Of a stretch of 64,000 nt of DNA, positions 45,745-55,003 are shown piece after piece (position 1 is the first letter of the stretch; every line of letters starts with the position of its first letter). The notes below the pieces were generated by a model, which had not been told where the DNA came from, searched no databases, and saw nothing but the letters and a program-made list of their open reading frames with translations. This stretch comes from UBA10348 sp002469915 (GTDB lineage: Bacteria > Bacteroidota > Rhodothermia > Rhodothermales > UBA10348). Location: contig JAQWHM010000017.1 in NCBI GenBank assembly GCA_029249345.1, positions 280,569 to 344,568 of the forward strand. The letters are read 5' to 3'. Position numbers and translations under genes: made by a program.

Positions 45745-47081
45745 TCACATCCACTCTAAACGTGCACTTTCACAAAGGTATGCGAATCATAACCGTGGGC
45801 TTACTGGCCTTGGTCACATTAGTAGGCCTACCTAAAGCTACTAGTGCTCAAAGCCAGAATGACGGATCCATTTATTCACGATTTGGCCTTGGGGAGCGAG
45901 TCTCCTTTTACTCGTCTAAAAGCCAGGCTATGGGTGGTGGCGGTTATGCTTTATCCTCGTCGCAATACGCAAACTTCGCGAACCCTGCTTCTCTTAGTGA
46001 TCAGTTCCTCACTCGCTTTGCCGGCGGATTCACCTACCAGAGCATTAATGCTCAAGCAGATGGTCAGCCTCAGGGTACGCTTGCTTCTGGCACCCTGAGC
46101 GGAGTAAGCCTCAGCTTTCCTCTGCGCGCCAACAGGACTGGAATGGGTCTATCATTGACCCCATACACGAGTGTCAGCTACAGAGTAGACACAGAATCCT
46201 CCGTGGTGAGTGATCCTGAAGGAGGAGTCAGTATTCCTCTAATTACGAGTTTCAAAGGGAATGGCGGCCTTTACCGCTTCTCGACGGGTATCGGCCACCG
46301 CTTAACCGATGCATTAACGGTCGGAGCCAGTAGTGAGCTTATTTTTGGGATTCTAGAAGAGAACCAACAGACCTTGTTTAATGATCTGTCGTTTGTTGAT
46401 CGTTCAGTCAGCAAGGCCACCAGAATGCATGGACTTACCGCAAAAGCCGGTTTCAAGTTTGTCGTTCCAGGAATGCCGGACGGAAAGGGCTTAGTTATCG
46501 GAGGGACCATCAGACTTCCAAAAATGATGACCGCCACTAGAAGTCAGGCGTTAGTTGACAAATTAGACCGAGATACGCTGGGTACTGTTATCAAAGGAGA
46601 TATTAAACTCCCTCTCGAGTTGGGCTTTGGCGTTGCATTTCAGCCTGATCCTAGATGGACCCTCATTGCAGATGTAAGCTTTGAAGGCTGGTCAGAATTT
46701 GAGAGCGACTTTGATCTTCCGGGCTATTCAACGTCGGGAACTTCGAATGTCTCTAATGGAACTCGAATCTCTGCTGGTGCTGAATATTGGCCAGCAGCAC
46801 GGCGTCCTTTCGCTCCCTGGTCCTCAAAAATTGCATATCGTATCGGATTCTATACGGATCAGTCCTATATCTCACCCAATGTGGATGAGAATATTGGTTC
46901 TATTGGTATAACGGGGGGCCTTAGCCTGCCGTCACTCGTACCCGGCACGACAATTGATATGAACATAGACGTAGGCAGACGAGGAACGACCTCGAATGGC
47001 CTCGTCCGTGATCGTTACATCCGATTCGGACTCAACATAAACTTTGGTGAACGTTGGTTCGAACGCTTGCCTCTGGGCTAG
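45741..47081 (+). CDS. Outer-membrane beta-barrel protein, FadL/OmpP1-like
   Basis: 446 residues. The signal peptide follows Met14 (IITVGLLALVTLVGLPKATSAQ), and the ATG in the DUF4270 stop codon gives a 13-residue longer form. The mature N-terminus SIYSRFGLGERV, SSSQYANFANPASLSDQ and the Gly-rich alternating strands to the end (YIRFGLNINFGERWF) resemble FadL/OmpP1 transport barrels and the Bacteroidota proteins that export or tolerate hydrophobic compounds. Its coupling with the DUF4270 lipoprotein suggests one outer-membrane complex. Substrate unknown. Confidence 0.7.
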   Translation: MITSTLNVHFHKGMRIITVGLLALVTLVGLPKATSAQSQNDGSIYSRFGLGERVSFYSSKSQAMGGGGYALSSSQYANFANPASLSDQFLTRFAGGFTYQSINAQADGQPQGTLASGTLSGVSLSFPLRANRTGMGLSLTPYTSVSYRVDTESSVVSDPEGGVSIPLITSFKGNGGLYRFSTGIGHRLTDALTVGASSELIFGILEENQQTLFNDLSFVDRSVSKATRMHGLTAKAGFKFVVPGMPDGKGLVIGGTIRLPKMMTATRSQALVDKLDRDTLGTVIKGDIKLPLELGFGVAFQPDPRWTLIADVSFEGWSEFESDFDLPGYSTSGTSNVSNGTRISAGAEYWPAARRPFAPWSSKIAYRIGFYTDQSYISPNVDENIGSIGITGGLSLPSLVPGTTIDMNIDVGRRGTTSNGLVRDRYIRFGLNINFGERWFERLPLG

Positions 47082-47123
47082 ATTCATAGGGATCTTCCAG
47101 AACATATCAGGAAATTAAAGGCA

Positions 47124-48497
47124 TTGGAACGCAACCAAATGCCGTTACAAACCTGCAAAACCAAGATTAACATGCTTTTACGGCTATCAAATACGGCTCC
47201 TACCTTCAGCTTGGCCCTCCTTCTTGCGGCTGTTATTGGTGCACTTTCACCATCACAAGAGGCCTTCGCTCAGGTTGAATGCAACGAAGACGACGTTGCC
47301 ATGCACTACAGTCTCTATTACGAGGATTTCAAAAACGACAGTTTTGATTCCGCTATGGACGACCTTCAGTGGATTCTTACCTGCGCACCAGGTTTTCCTA
47401 CCAATTCAGATCGCAACTTCCGTCGCCTCATTCTGGCGTACGAAGGTCTGGGTATGAACTCAGATGATCCTGACATTCGTCGTGCCTATTTGGATAGCGC
47501 AGTCGTGGCACACGACAATTCGCCCGCACTCTTAGAGGCAGCCGGACTTGAAGTAGATGCCTTCCAGTGGGTTTTCAATAAAGGTCGCTTTATCCAGTCT
47601 CACAACGCAGAACTGCCTGACTTGCAAACACAAGTGGGTGGAATCTACCGTGAAGCCTATGAGCTAGATCATGCCAAAGTCCAGAACTATTACATCAATT
47701 ACATCATTTTGGACTTGGTCAATAAAGACAATAAGGCCGATGCAGTTGATTTTATGGATCAGGTTGAGTCTGACTTTGGAAGCGATCAGGAAATCATGGC
47801 GACATTAGAAGGATGGCGCGGACAGCTTTTCACCTCCCCAGACGAGCGTATTGCATTCCTTGAGAGTCAGGTAGAGAAAAAGCCAGAAGATAACGACATG
47901 AAAGCTGAACTTTTGCAGCTTTACATGGACGAAGGGTACCGTGACATGGCCTATGAAATGGCAGAGACCGTCATGGCTACACAACCTACCTCCCGCTTGT
48001 ACCGTATGGTTGGAAAGATGCGCCTCGATGATGGTGATACAGATGAGGCTATCCGCTTGTACAATGAGTCGCTAGAAATGGACGGAGGCCCTGAAGCGGC
48101 TCGTGAGGTGTACTTCAACATTGGAATTGCGCACCAGCAAGACGGCCGACTAGCGAGTGCACGTTCGCAGTTTAATCGCTCTTATCAGGCTGATCCCACC
48201 TACGTTCAGGCTCTTATCGCTATTGGTGATTTGTATGTCACGTCCGTCCAGGGATGTGGATCATTTGAGCGCGAAGATCGGGCCGTTTACTGGCTAGCTG
48301 CAGATTACTTCGATCGTGCAGCTGCACGCGCTGAGATTCCTGCCATTAAAAATCAGGCTCGTCAGCGCACGGCAAGTATTCGTCGCTACTTCCCAACTGC
48401 AGAAGACAAGTTCTTCAAAAACTGGAATCCTGGTGATCGATACACAATCGATTACGGATGCTACACTTGGGTTGGTGAAACCACTACCGTTCGCTAA
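47124..48497 (+). CDS. Secreted tetratricopeptide-repeat protein
   Basis: 457 residues from TTG 47124; ATGs at 47139 or 47172 would also leave an intact signal peptide (LALLLAAVIGALSPSQEAFAQ). The mature part has TPR-like helix pairs (YEDFKNDSFDSAMDDLQWILTCAP; MRLDDGDTDEAIRLYNESLEMDG; FNIGIAHQQDGRLASARSQFNRSYQADP) and Cys at 4 scattered positions, one of which (YGCYTW) ends the chain. It resembles cell-surface TPR proteins of Bacteroidota gliding/secretion systems, but I cannot assign a specific one. The gene is closed by a strong terminator. Confidence 0.7.
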   Translation: MERNQMPLQTCKTKINMLLRLSNTAPTFSLALLLAAVIGALSPSQEAFAQVECNEDDVAMHYSLYYEDFKNDSFDSAMDDLQWILTCAPGFPTNSDRNFRRLILAYEGLGMNSDDPDIRRAYLDSAVVAHDNSPALLEAAGLEVDAFQWVFNKGRFIQSHNAELPDLQTQVGGIYREAYELDHAKVQNYYINYIILDLVNKDNKADAVDFMDQVESDFGSDQEIMATLEGWRGQLFTSPDERIAFLESQVEKKPEDNDMKAELLQLYMDEGYRDMAYEMAETVMATQPTSRLYRMVGKMRLDDGDTDEAIRLYNESLEMDGGPEAAREVYFNIGIAHQQDGRLASARSQFNRSYQADPTYVQALIAIGDLYVTSVQGCGSFEREDRAVYWLAADYFDRAAARAEIPAIKNQARQRTASIRRYFPTAEDKFFKNWNPGDRYTIDYGCYTWVGETTTVR

Positions 48498-48521
48498 GCG
48501 AATCAAGTGTAAACAGATTTT

Positions 48522-48556
48522 AAGGAGGGCTGCGCGTTGCGCAGCCCTCCTTTTTT
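48522..48556 (+). terminator. Rho-independent terminator after the TPR gene
   Basis: A perfect 14-bp stem (48522-48535 with 48539-48552, GTT loop) runs directly into six T residues (48551-48556). It closes the glycogen-synthase-like/DUF4270/outer-membrane/TPR block, before eno. Confidence 0.92.
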
Positions 48557-48686
48557 GTATCAATCATACTGAAACCGCTTCCAGAACGTCGAATACCATG
48601 CGAATAGAAGCAGCACCTATTGGCATTGGCCCCTACCCTTCCGAAATTTAGGCTTCATTCGGTACTCAAATCATCCCAATTGCTTC

Positions 48687-49970
48687 ATGTCTCTTATTTC
48701 CGATGTCCATGCTCGCCAAATCTTTGACAGTCGCGGCAATCCTACCGTTGAAGTAGAAGTTATTACAGAAGATGGCCACTTCGGTCGCGCTGCAGTGCCC
48801 AGTGGCGCTTCAACAGGCGAGAGAGAAGCCGTTGAGTTGCGTGATGGAGATGATTCCCGCTACATGGGTAAAGGCGTTACGCGCGCTGTAGAGAACGTTA
48901 ACGAGAAGATTGGTCCAGAACTGGAAGGATGGTATGTACTCGACCAAGTCGAGGTGGATCAGCATCTTATTGACATGGATGGCACAGCCAACAAAAGTGA
49001 GTTGGGCGCCAACGCAATCCTAGGCGTATCTCTAGCTGTCGCCAACGCAGCCGCTAGCGTTACAGGGCTGCCTCTCTACCGCTACATTGGTGGCGCGGGT
49101 GCTCGACAATTGCCTGTCCCCATGATGAATATCATCAATGGCGGGCGCCATGCCGATAACAGTGTCGACATGCAGGAGTTTATGATCATGCCTACGGGCG
49201 CTCCTTCTTTCAGTGAAGCCTTGCGCATGGGATCCGAAGTTTTCCATCACCTGAAAAGTGTCCTTCATGATCGAGGAATGAACACGGCTATTGGCGATGA
49301 AGGTGGGTTTGCTCCCAACCTGTCTTCCAATGAAGAAGCAATTGAAGTCATTTTGAGAGCAATTGAGTCTGCTGGATACGTTCCCGGCGATGACATTCAT
49401 ATCGCACTCGATCCAGCCGCATCGGAAATGGCCAAAGACGGTGGATACAACTTCTGGAAAAGTGATCCAGATCGCATTCGCTCTTCCGAAGAAATGGTCG
49501 CATTCTGGGCCGACTGGGTCGATCGCTACCCGATCATCTCTATTGAAGACGGCATGACTGAAAACGATTGGAATGGCTGGAAAGCCATGACCGATGAGCT
49601 GGGCGACAAAGTTCAAATCGTTGGAGACGATCTGTTCGTAACGAACGCAAGCGAACTCAAAAAAGGCATTGATATCGGATGTGCAAACTCCATTCTGATT
49701 AAATTGAATCAAATTGGTACGCTCACTGAAACGCTAGAAGCCATTGAAATGGCGCACAAGCATGGTTACACGTCGGTCATTTCACATCGTTCAGGCGAAA
49801 CCGAAGATACAACGATTGCGGATCTAGCTGTGGCGGTTAACGCTGGTCAGATCAAAACAGGCTCAGCAAGTCGTAGTGATCGGATGGCTAAATACAACCA
49901 ACTCCTTCGCCTTGAAGAATTGTTAGGAACGGCTGCTGAATATCCAGGCATGAATGCGTTTCGTTTTTAG
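48687..49970 (+). CDS. eno: Enolase
   Basis: Converts 2-phosphoglycerate to phosphoenolpyruvate in glycolysis. 427 residues, standard. Landmarks: ARQIFDSRGNPTVEVEV, AVPSGASTGEREAVELRDG, GDEGGFAPNLSSN, SIEDGMTENDW, KLNQIGTLTETLEAIE, SHRSGETEDTTIADLAVA and the final GSASRSDRMAKYNQLLRLEE. Followed by an FtsB-like gene, the conserved eno-ftsB neighbourhood. Confidence 0.98.
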   Translation: MSLISDVHARQIFDSRGNPTVEVEVITEDGHFGRAAVPSGASTGEREAVELRDGDDSRYMGKGVTRAVENVNEKIGPELEGWYVLDQVEVDQHLIDMDGTANKSELGANAILGVSLAVANAAASVTGLPLYRYIGGAGARQLPVPMMNIINGGRHADNSVDMQEFMIMPTGAPSFSEALRMGSEVFHHLKSVLHDRGMNTAIGDEGGFAPNLSSNEEAIEVILRAIESAGYVPGDDIHIALDPAASEMAKDGGYNFWKSDPDRIRSSEEMVAFWADWVDRYPIISIEDGMTENDWNGWKAMTDELGDKVQIVGDDLFVTNASELKKGIDIGCANSILIKLNQIGTLTETLEAIEMAHKHGYTSVISHRSGETEDTTIADLAVAVNAGQIKTGSASRSDRMAKYNQLLRLEELLGTAAEYPGMNAFRF

Positions 49971-50013
49971 TACATTGATTTGCTAACAGAAAGGACCATT
50001 TGCTTCCGGCCTC

Positions 50014-50319
50014 ATGGCACTTGCCGACAGACTGAAAGATATTTATAAGCGGTTCAGCCGTGCGGTTATCATCGCAGGCGGAATTGCAGTCTTGATCTGG
50101 TTTGTCTTTTTCGATAGCTACAATCTACTCGCTCGTATTGAGCTTCATTCCGAAAAGCGTGTTTTAACGAGTCAGAACGAGCATATACGAGCAGAGATAA
50201 CACGTTTGGAAGAGCGTCTTAAACGAGGTCTTTCGGACGAGGATGTAGAGCGTATTTCCAGAGAAGAGTATGGAATGAGTCGGGTAGACGAAACCGTCTA
50301 TCCGGTTGTTGGGGAGTAA
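50014..50319 (+). CDS. FtsB/DivIC-like septum formation protein
   Basis: 101 residues: a short cytoplasmic head, one transmembrane helix (about 18-33, VIIAGGIAVLIWFVFF), then a coiled coil (LHSEKRVLTSQNEHIRAEITRLEERLKRG) and the DEDVERISREEYGM motif shared by FtsB/FtsL/DivIC proteins. Such proteins join FtsQ and FtsL in the divisome. Downstream of eno as usual. FtsB or DivIC cannot be told apart here. Confidence 0.85.
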   Translation: MALADRLKDIYKRFSRAVIIAGGIAVLIWFVFFDSYNLLARIELHSEKRVLTSQNEHIRAEITRLEERLKRGLSDEDVERISREEYGMSRVDETVYPVVGE

Positions 50320-50332
50320 TTCTGAGGATAAA

Positions 50333-51319
50333 ATGGGCATGGACAGACTAGCAGTTGGAATCGACCTGGGTGGCACGGCCATAAAAGCAGGCCTCATCTC
50401 CGAGGTAAACGGGCTTCAAGCAGAAACATCGCTGGCCACGGATGCACACGAGGGCCCTGAGCGTGTTTTGGATCGTATTGCCATGTTGATTCAGAAGCTA
50501 ACTCCTTCGACCGGTACGCTAGCTGGAGTGGGTATAGGTACGCCCGGTGCCATCAATTGGGAACGAACCACGGTATCTCATCCCCCCAATCTTCCGGGAT
50601 GGGATGTAATTAATGTTGGCGAAGCGCTACGAAAACGTCTCCCCTCGGCGCCTTTCACCATTTTAGAGAACGATGCGAATGTAGCTGGTCTCGGATCGGC
50701 TCATTATGGAATTGGAAAGTCTTTTAACTCCTTCATCATGATCACCCTTGGAACGGGTGTTGGTGGAGCGATCATTTACCAAAACAAGATTTTTCGTGGC
50801 GCAACCGGAGCTGCCGGTGAAATTGGGCATATGTCCATCGATTATAACGGCCCCTTTGCGCGAAGCGGAGTTGCTGGGGCCATAGAAGCCTATCTAGGGC
50901 AACATTTCTTGTCCAGACATGCCCGATACAGTCTCATGAACAAGCGAGATAGTATCATGCATAATATGGCAGACGATGACCTACACGGAATCACCCCAAA
51001 GATGCTTTATGATGCGGCAGAAAAGGGAGACGAAGGGGCCATCGAAGTGTTAGCCTGGGCCGGTCATAAACTGGGATGCGTGCTGGGATCAGCCGTAAAC
51101 CTGCTTGATATTCGAAAATTTGTGATCGGAGGAGGACTTTCTGCTGCCGGAGATTACATTTTGTCGTCTGCCCGGTCGACCATTCGTCAGTATGTTACAC
51201 CCGCTTTGCAGGACGGACTTCAAATCGTTCAGGAAACCCGCGGAAATGAAGTCGGTATGCTGGGAGCCGGACATCTTGTCTTTCAATACCTAGACGAAAA
51301 CGATCTTCCATCTGACTGA
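50333..51319 (+). CDS. ROK-family sugar kinase/glucokinase, without the zinc-binding cysteines
   Basis: 328 residues from ATG 50333 (GAGGA just upstream). VGIDLGGTAIKAGLIS (ATP phosphate site), VGIGTPGAINWE, LENDANVAGLGSAHYG and LGTGVGGAIIYQNKIFRGATGAAGEIGHM are typical of ROK glucokinases. The next segment usually contains CxCGxxGC, which with the His of GHM holds a structural zinc; here it is AxSGxxGA (GPFARSGVAGAIEA). The family phosphorylates glucose, fructose or amino sugars with ATP. An enzyme without zinc could be a divergent kinase or a non-catalytic sensor; catalytic Asp in ENDAN is retained. Confidence 0.85.
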   Translation: MGMDRLAVGIDLGGTAIKAGLISEVNGLQAETSLATDAHEGPERVLDRIAMLIQKLTPSTGTLAGVGIGTPGAINWERTTVSHPPNLPGWDVINVGEALRKRLPSAPFTILENDANVAGLGSAHYGIGKSFNSFIMITLGTGVGGAIIYQNKIFRGATGAAGEIGHMSIDYNGPFARSGVAGAIEAYLGQHFLSRHARYSLMNKRDSIMHNMADDDLHGITPKMLYDAAEKGDEGAIEVLAWAGHKLGCVLGSAVNLLDIRKFVIGGGLSAAGDYILSSARSTIRQYVTPALQDGLQIVQETRGNEVGMLGAGHLVFQYLDENDLPSD

Positions 51320-51353
51320 GAGAAATCAACGTCCCGCCAATGAGCCGTTCCAG

Positions 51354-53978
51354 GTGAGCCCACCTTCGGACGGACGGGTACGCCTGCTGGTTGTCTTTTT
51401 CCTTTTTCTCGTTTCTGCTGCCCCAAAGACTAGCACTGCGCAGGATGCCGGTATTACGGAGCCCGTTGAATTTGTGGCTGGTGATTCGCTCATCTTTCGT
51501 CTTGGTTCGGGCGATCGAAAAGGAACGCTCCACGGTGCGGCCTCTGTCAAGTACGACACGTCTTTTTTGAGTGCACACGAAATAGACATCTTGCTTGCGG
51601 AAGAAAAATTGCATGCGCGCGGTCTTCAGTCAGATAGTGGATGGGTTGGACAACCGACTATCGTACAAGGAGACGAGACCTTCCTTGCCTCTGAGCTCTC
51701 CTTTAGCCTTCAAACCCAACGTGGACGATTTGTAAGCGCTCAAACCCAATACGAGGAAGGATTTATCAGGGCTGATGTGGTCAAGTCTGTCGAAGACAGT
51801 ACCCTTTTTATTCGGAATGGTCTGTACACGACGTGCGCGTGCATAGAGGATCCATCTTACTCCCTGAGATCCGACAAAATGAAGATGGTCGGCAAAAAGT
51901 GGATCTACACCGGTCCTATCCAGCTTTTCCTGTTCGATATTCCTACCCCATTATGGCTTCCCTTTGGATTCTTACCAGCGCAAGACTCTAGGAGAAGTGG
52001 CCCACTCCCCCCTACCTACGGAGAAGACGAATTTGGCTTCTACCTGCGCGATTGGGGTTGGTATTTCGCGCTGAATGATTTTATGGATCTACAGTTGCAA
52101 GGAGGTTTTTGGACGAAAGGCTCCTGGGAATCCAGAACACTGTATCGGTACAGAAAGATGTATTCGTTCGATGGGCAATTACGTGTCGATTACGCCCGTT
52201 TCCGAAACGGAGAGCCGGGAGATCCCAATTATTCGATTCGACAAACGGGTTCTTTTAGGTGGACTCACAACCAGACGATTGGGCAAAACACCTCATTTAA
52301 TGCCAATGTCAACATGTCCTCATCATCATATCTCCAAGCGGTCTCGCAGAATTATGATGACCGCGTCCGACAGGACCTTCAGTCATCCATAAAGTACAGC
52401 ACCCGATGGTCCGGCAGGAGCCTATCCATTCAAGCTAATCAGCGACAGGTGCTCTCTAATGGTAACGTTACGATGACGTTACCTAGCCTCAGCTTTTCTC
52501 AGCGTAGTTTTAAACCTTTAGCGCGAGAATCTCTCGCTCCTGGACAAAAGGAAGGAATCAGGGAAAGACTGACGGTGAGTTACAATATGACGGTTAACAA
52601 TCGCTTCAGCTATTCCCCGCTAGATGAAGCTGAATTGCTAGCCAGAGGCGATACGTTAGCTGCCGAATTAACATGGCTAGATGCGCTTACCTCGAGTGAG
52701 GACTACGAACGGGCAACGGGAAGTAGTCGGCAATTTGACTTCAGGGCCACGCATCGGATTCCGATTTCAGCTCCCTTTTCCATTCGAAAGTTGCCAGCAC
52801 TTGGAAACGTGAACCTAAACTTTAATCCAAGCATCAGTTACACCGAAGACTGGTACCTGGATACAGAAGTAAAGGAATTAGACGAAGAAACAGCCGCCGT
52901 TGGCGTGACGCATGACCCCGGGTTCTTTGCCCTTCGACAATTCAGTACCTCTCTTTCCATGAGTACAACATTCTACGGGATGTTTCCTATCGGAGGATTT
53001 GGTTACAAAAACATCCGGCATACGATTCGCCCTAATATTGGCTTTTCCTATCGGCCTGATTTTTATGCCGATCGCTGGGGTAACACCAAATCCTATGTCA
53101 ATTCCCAGGGTGAGGAAGTCATCTACCCCGTGGTTTCTGGTGTAGGTAGAGGACGCCAACAAGCGTTGACCTTCTCAATGAACAACACCTTCGAAACCAA
53201 GCCGGTTGAATCAGACAGCACCGATACGAATTCACGTTCTCGTCCCTCTACTCTGAAGCTGTTTGACTTCAACCTATCGTCTTCCTACAACTTCGCTGCC
53301 GACTCACTCAAAATGGGCGCCATTAGTCTTTCCGGGCGAACGAGAATATTGGGTAAGGTGGATGTAGATATTCGCCGAAGCTATTCGCCCTATCAAGTCT
53401 CAGAAATAGGAAGGACCATCTCGAAGTCCGCTTTTTCGCCAACCTCTCCACTTGGACGTTTAACCTCAACGAACCTCACAATCCGAACCTCTTTACGATC
53501 TAAGAGAGGTGCTGGAGATCGACCCCTTACAACACCAAGAGCGGGCATGGTCGGATCACAGCCGGGATTCGGGTCTGGCGCTAGCGCGTCGATGCTCCAG
53601 AATACCTTCCGATCCCCGTCCACCGATTTTTCCATTCCGTGGTCTCTCATTTTAGACTTCACGATGGGGTCCACCCATACTGGAGCATCCAGTATCAAAC
53701 GGGCCATTCTTAACGCCACGATAGACTTCAGCCTCACACCAAACTGGAAAGTAGCGAGTCGCACGGGCTATGACCTAGAAAGTAAGCGAATGGCTACAAC
53801 CAACATCGCTCTCGCCCGAGATTTCGATTGCTGGCAGATGGCGTTCAATTGGATTCCTTTCGGATCGTATCAGTCTTGGGGATTTGACCTCCACGTAAAA
53901 AGCGGACACCTCCGAGACTTGCTAAGAATACGCCAACCTAAGTCAGACGTAAGAGACCGATTCGGATCGTTCTTATAG
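51354..53978 (+). CDS. LptD-like LPS-assembly outer-membrane protein
   Basis: 874 residues from GTG 51354 with signal peptide (LLVVFFLFLVSAAPKTSTAQ). Residues about 35-135 are an OstA/LptA-like beta-jellyroll (VEFVAGDSLIFRLGSGDRKGTLHGAASVKY...), followed by the CxC pair YTTCACIEDPSY, the Bacteroidota equivalent region FLFDIPTPLWLPFGFLPAQDSRRSG, and a large barrel (about 230-870). LptD inserts LPS into the outer leaflet. Sequence is very divergent from E. coli LptD, so this is a family-level call. Convergent with an ABC ATPase whose stop is 2 bases away; lptF is 2.3 kb downstream. Confidence 0.8.
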   Translation: MSPPSDGRVRLLVVFFLFLVSAAPKTSTAQDAGITEPVEFVAGDSLIFRLGSGDRKGTLHGAASVKYDTSFLSAHEIDILLAEEKLHARGLQSDSGWVGQPTIVQGDETFLASELSFSLQTQRGRFVSAQTQYEEGFIRADVVKSVEDSTLFIRNGLYTTCACIEDPSYSLRSDKMKMVGKKWIYTGPIQLFLFDIPTPLWLPFGFLPAQDSRRSGPLPPTYGEDEFGFYLRDWGWYFALNDFMDLQLQGGFWTKGSWESRTLYRYRKMYSFDGQLRVDYARFRNGEPGDPNYSIRQTGSFRWTHNQTIGQNTSFNANVNMSSSSYLQAVSQNYDDRVRQDLQSSIKYSTRWSGRSLSIQANQRQVLSNGNVTMTLPSLSFSQRSFKPLARESLAPGQKEGIRERLTVSYNMTVNNRFSYSPLDEAELLARGDTLAAELTWLDALTSSEDYERATGSSRQFDFRATHRIPISAPFSIRKLPALGNVNLNFNPSISYTEDWYLDTEVKELDEETAAVGVTHDPGFFALRQFSTSLSMSTTFYGMFPIGGFGYKNIRHTIRPNIGFSYRPDFYADRWGNTKSYVNSQGEEVIYPVVSGVGRGRQQALTFSMNNTFETKPVESDSTDTNSRSRPSTLKLFDFNLSSSYNFAADSLKMGAISLSGRTRILGKVDVDIRRSYSPYQVSEIGRTISKSAFSPTSPLGRLTSTNLTIRTSLRSKRGAGDRPLTTPRAGMVGSQPGFGSGASASMLQNTFRSPSTDFSIPWSLILDFTMGSTHTGASSIKRAILNATIDFSLTPNWKVASRTGYDLESKRMATTNIALARDFDCWQMAFNWIPFGSYQSWGFDLHVKSGHLRDLLRIRQPKSDVRDRFGSFL

Positions 53979-53980
53979 AT

Positions 53981-54997
53981 CTACTGGTCATGGATCACAA
54001 ATCGGTGATCGGAGATGGACACAGCTATGGTTGATTCGTCACCCACGTCGTCCGTCGAGCGCATTTTAAAGCGAGTTCCTTGAAGCTCAACTTCAAGCTC
54101 GGTAATCATCCCTAAAAACTGCCTGTTTACCACTCTCGCTTTCAAATCGGAACGCGCGTCTATTCGTAGATGTTCAGCCCGGACGGCCAGGGCCTTTCCC
54201 TTTTCTAAGTCTCTGCCAGTCAGGCTGTGCACCAAGGATGGGTCCGTTACGATATTGCTTCCGCCCAGAAATGAGGCGACAAAGGAGGTGGAAGGTTCGT
54301 TGTACAAACCTTGTGGGCTACCAACCTGAACGACTTTCCCCAATCGCATTACTGCAATCTGATCCGAAAGGGCTAGTGCCTCTTCTTGATCGTGGGTCAC
54401 ATAGATACTCGTTAATCCCAATCGATGCTGAAGGCTTTTTAACTCCAATCTCGTCTGCATGCGCAAGGCAACGTCTAGATTGGAAAGAGGCTCATCAAAT
54501 AGAATCACTTCCGGTTCAATGGCTACAGCCCGCGCCAACGCGGTGCGTTGCTGTTGTCCGCCAGACAGCGAAGTTACCGGAGTGTCTACGAATGCCTCCA
54601 AGTCCACACGGCGAAGGGCCTCGAGGACGGCTGAGCGTCTCTCTTGCGTGCGCATCTTCCTCACTTTGAGGCCATACTCCACATTCTCGCCCACCGTCAT
54701 ATGAGGGAATAGAGCATAATTCTGAAAGACCATCGCCGTTGGGCGCTTACGGGCATCCAAGGACGTTACATCTTCATCTCCGATGAGAACAGAGCCACTA
54801 TCCGGAGACTCAAAGCCTGAGACAATTCGTAGCGTTGTAGTCTTACCACATCCACTTGGGCCCAACAGCGAAAAAAAGGAGCCTGCTGGAATCTCAAGAG
54901 ATATGTTATCGACGGCCTTCACATCACCAAAGTGACGTGAAACGTCTACGAGCCGAACAGAGGCTCCTCTACGATCATGTACTGATGGATCCTGCAC
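53981..54997 (-). CDS. ABC-transporter ATP-binding protein of the spermidine/sugar import type (PotA/UgpC-like)
   Basis: 338 residues from a GTG start. Walker A GPSGCGKTTT, Q-loop FQNYALFPHMTV, signature LSGGQQQR, Walker B VILFDEPLSNLD and H-loop YVTHDQEEALALSD are all intact. The last 100 residues form a TOBE domain (AVRAEHLRIDARSDLKARVVNRQF), which marks importers of polyamines, iron or sugars. No permease or binding-protein gene is nearby, so it is an orphan whose partners must be elsewhere. It starts 6 bases beyond sucC. Confidence 0.92.
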   Translation of the reverse strand: MQDPSVHDRRGASVRLVDVSRHFGDVKAVDNISLEIPAGSFFSLLGPSGCGKTTTLRIVSGFESPDSGSVLIGDEDVTSLDARKRPTAMVFQNYALFPHMTVGENVEYGLKVRKMRTQERRSAVLEALRRVDLEAFVDTPVTSLSGGQQQRTALARAVAIEPEVILFDEPLSNLDVALRMQTRLELKSLQHRLGLTSIYVTHDQEEALALSDQIAVMRLGKVVQVGSPQGLYNEPSTSFVASFLGGSNIVTDPSLVHSLTGRDLEKGKALAVRAEHLRIDARSDLKARVVNRQFLGMITELEVELQGTRFKMRSTDDVGDESTIAVSISDHRFVIHDQ

Positions 54998-55003
54998 AGA
55001 GGG

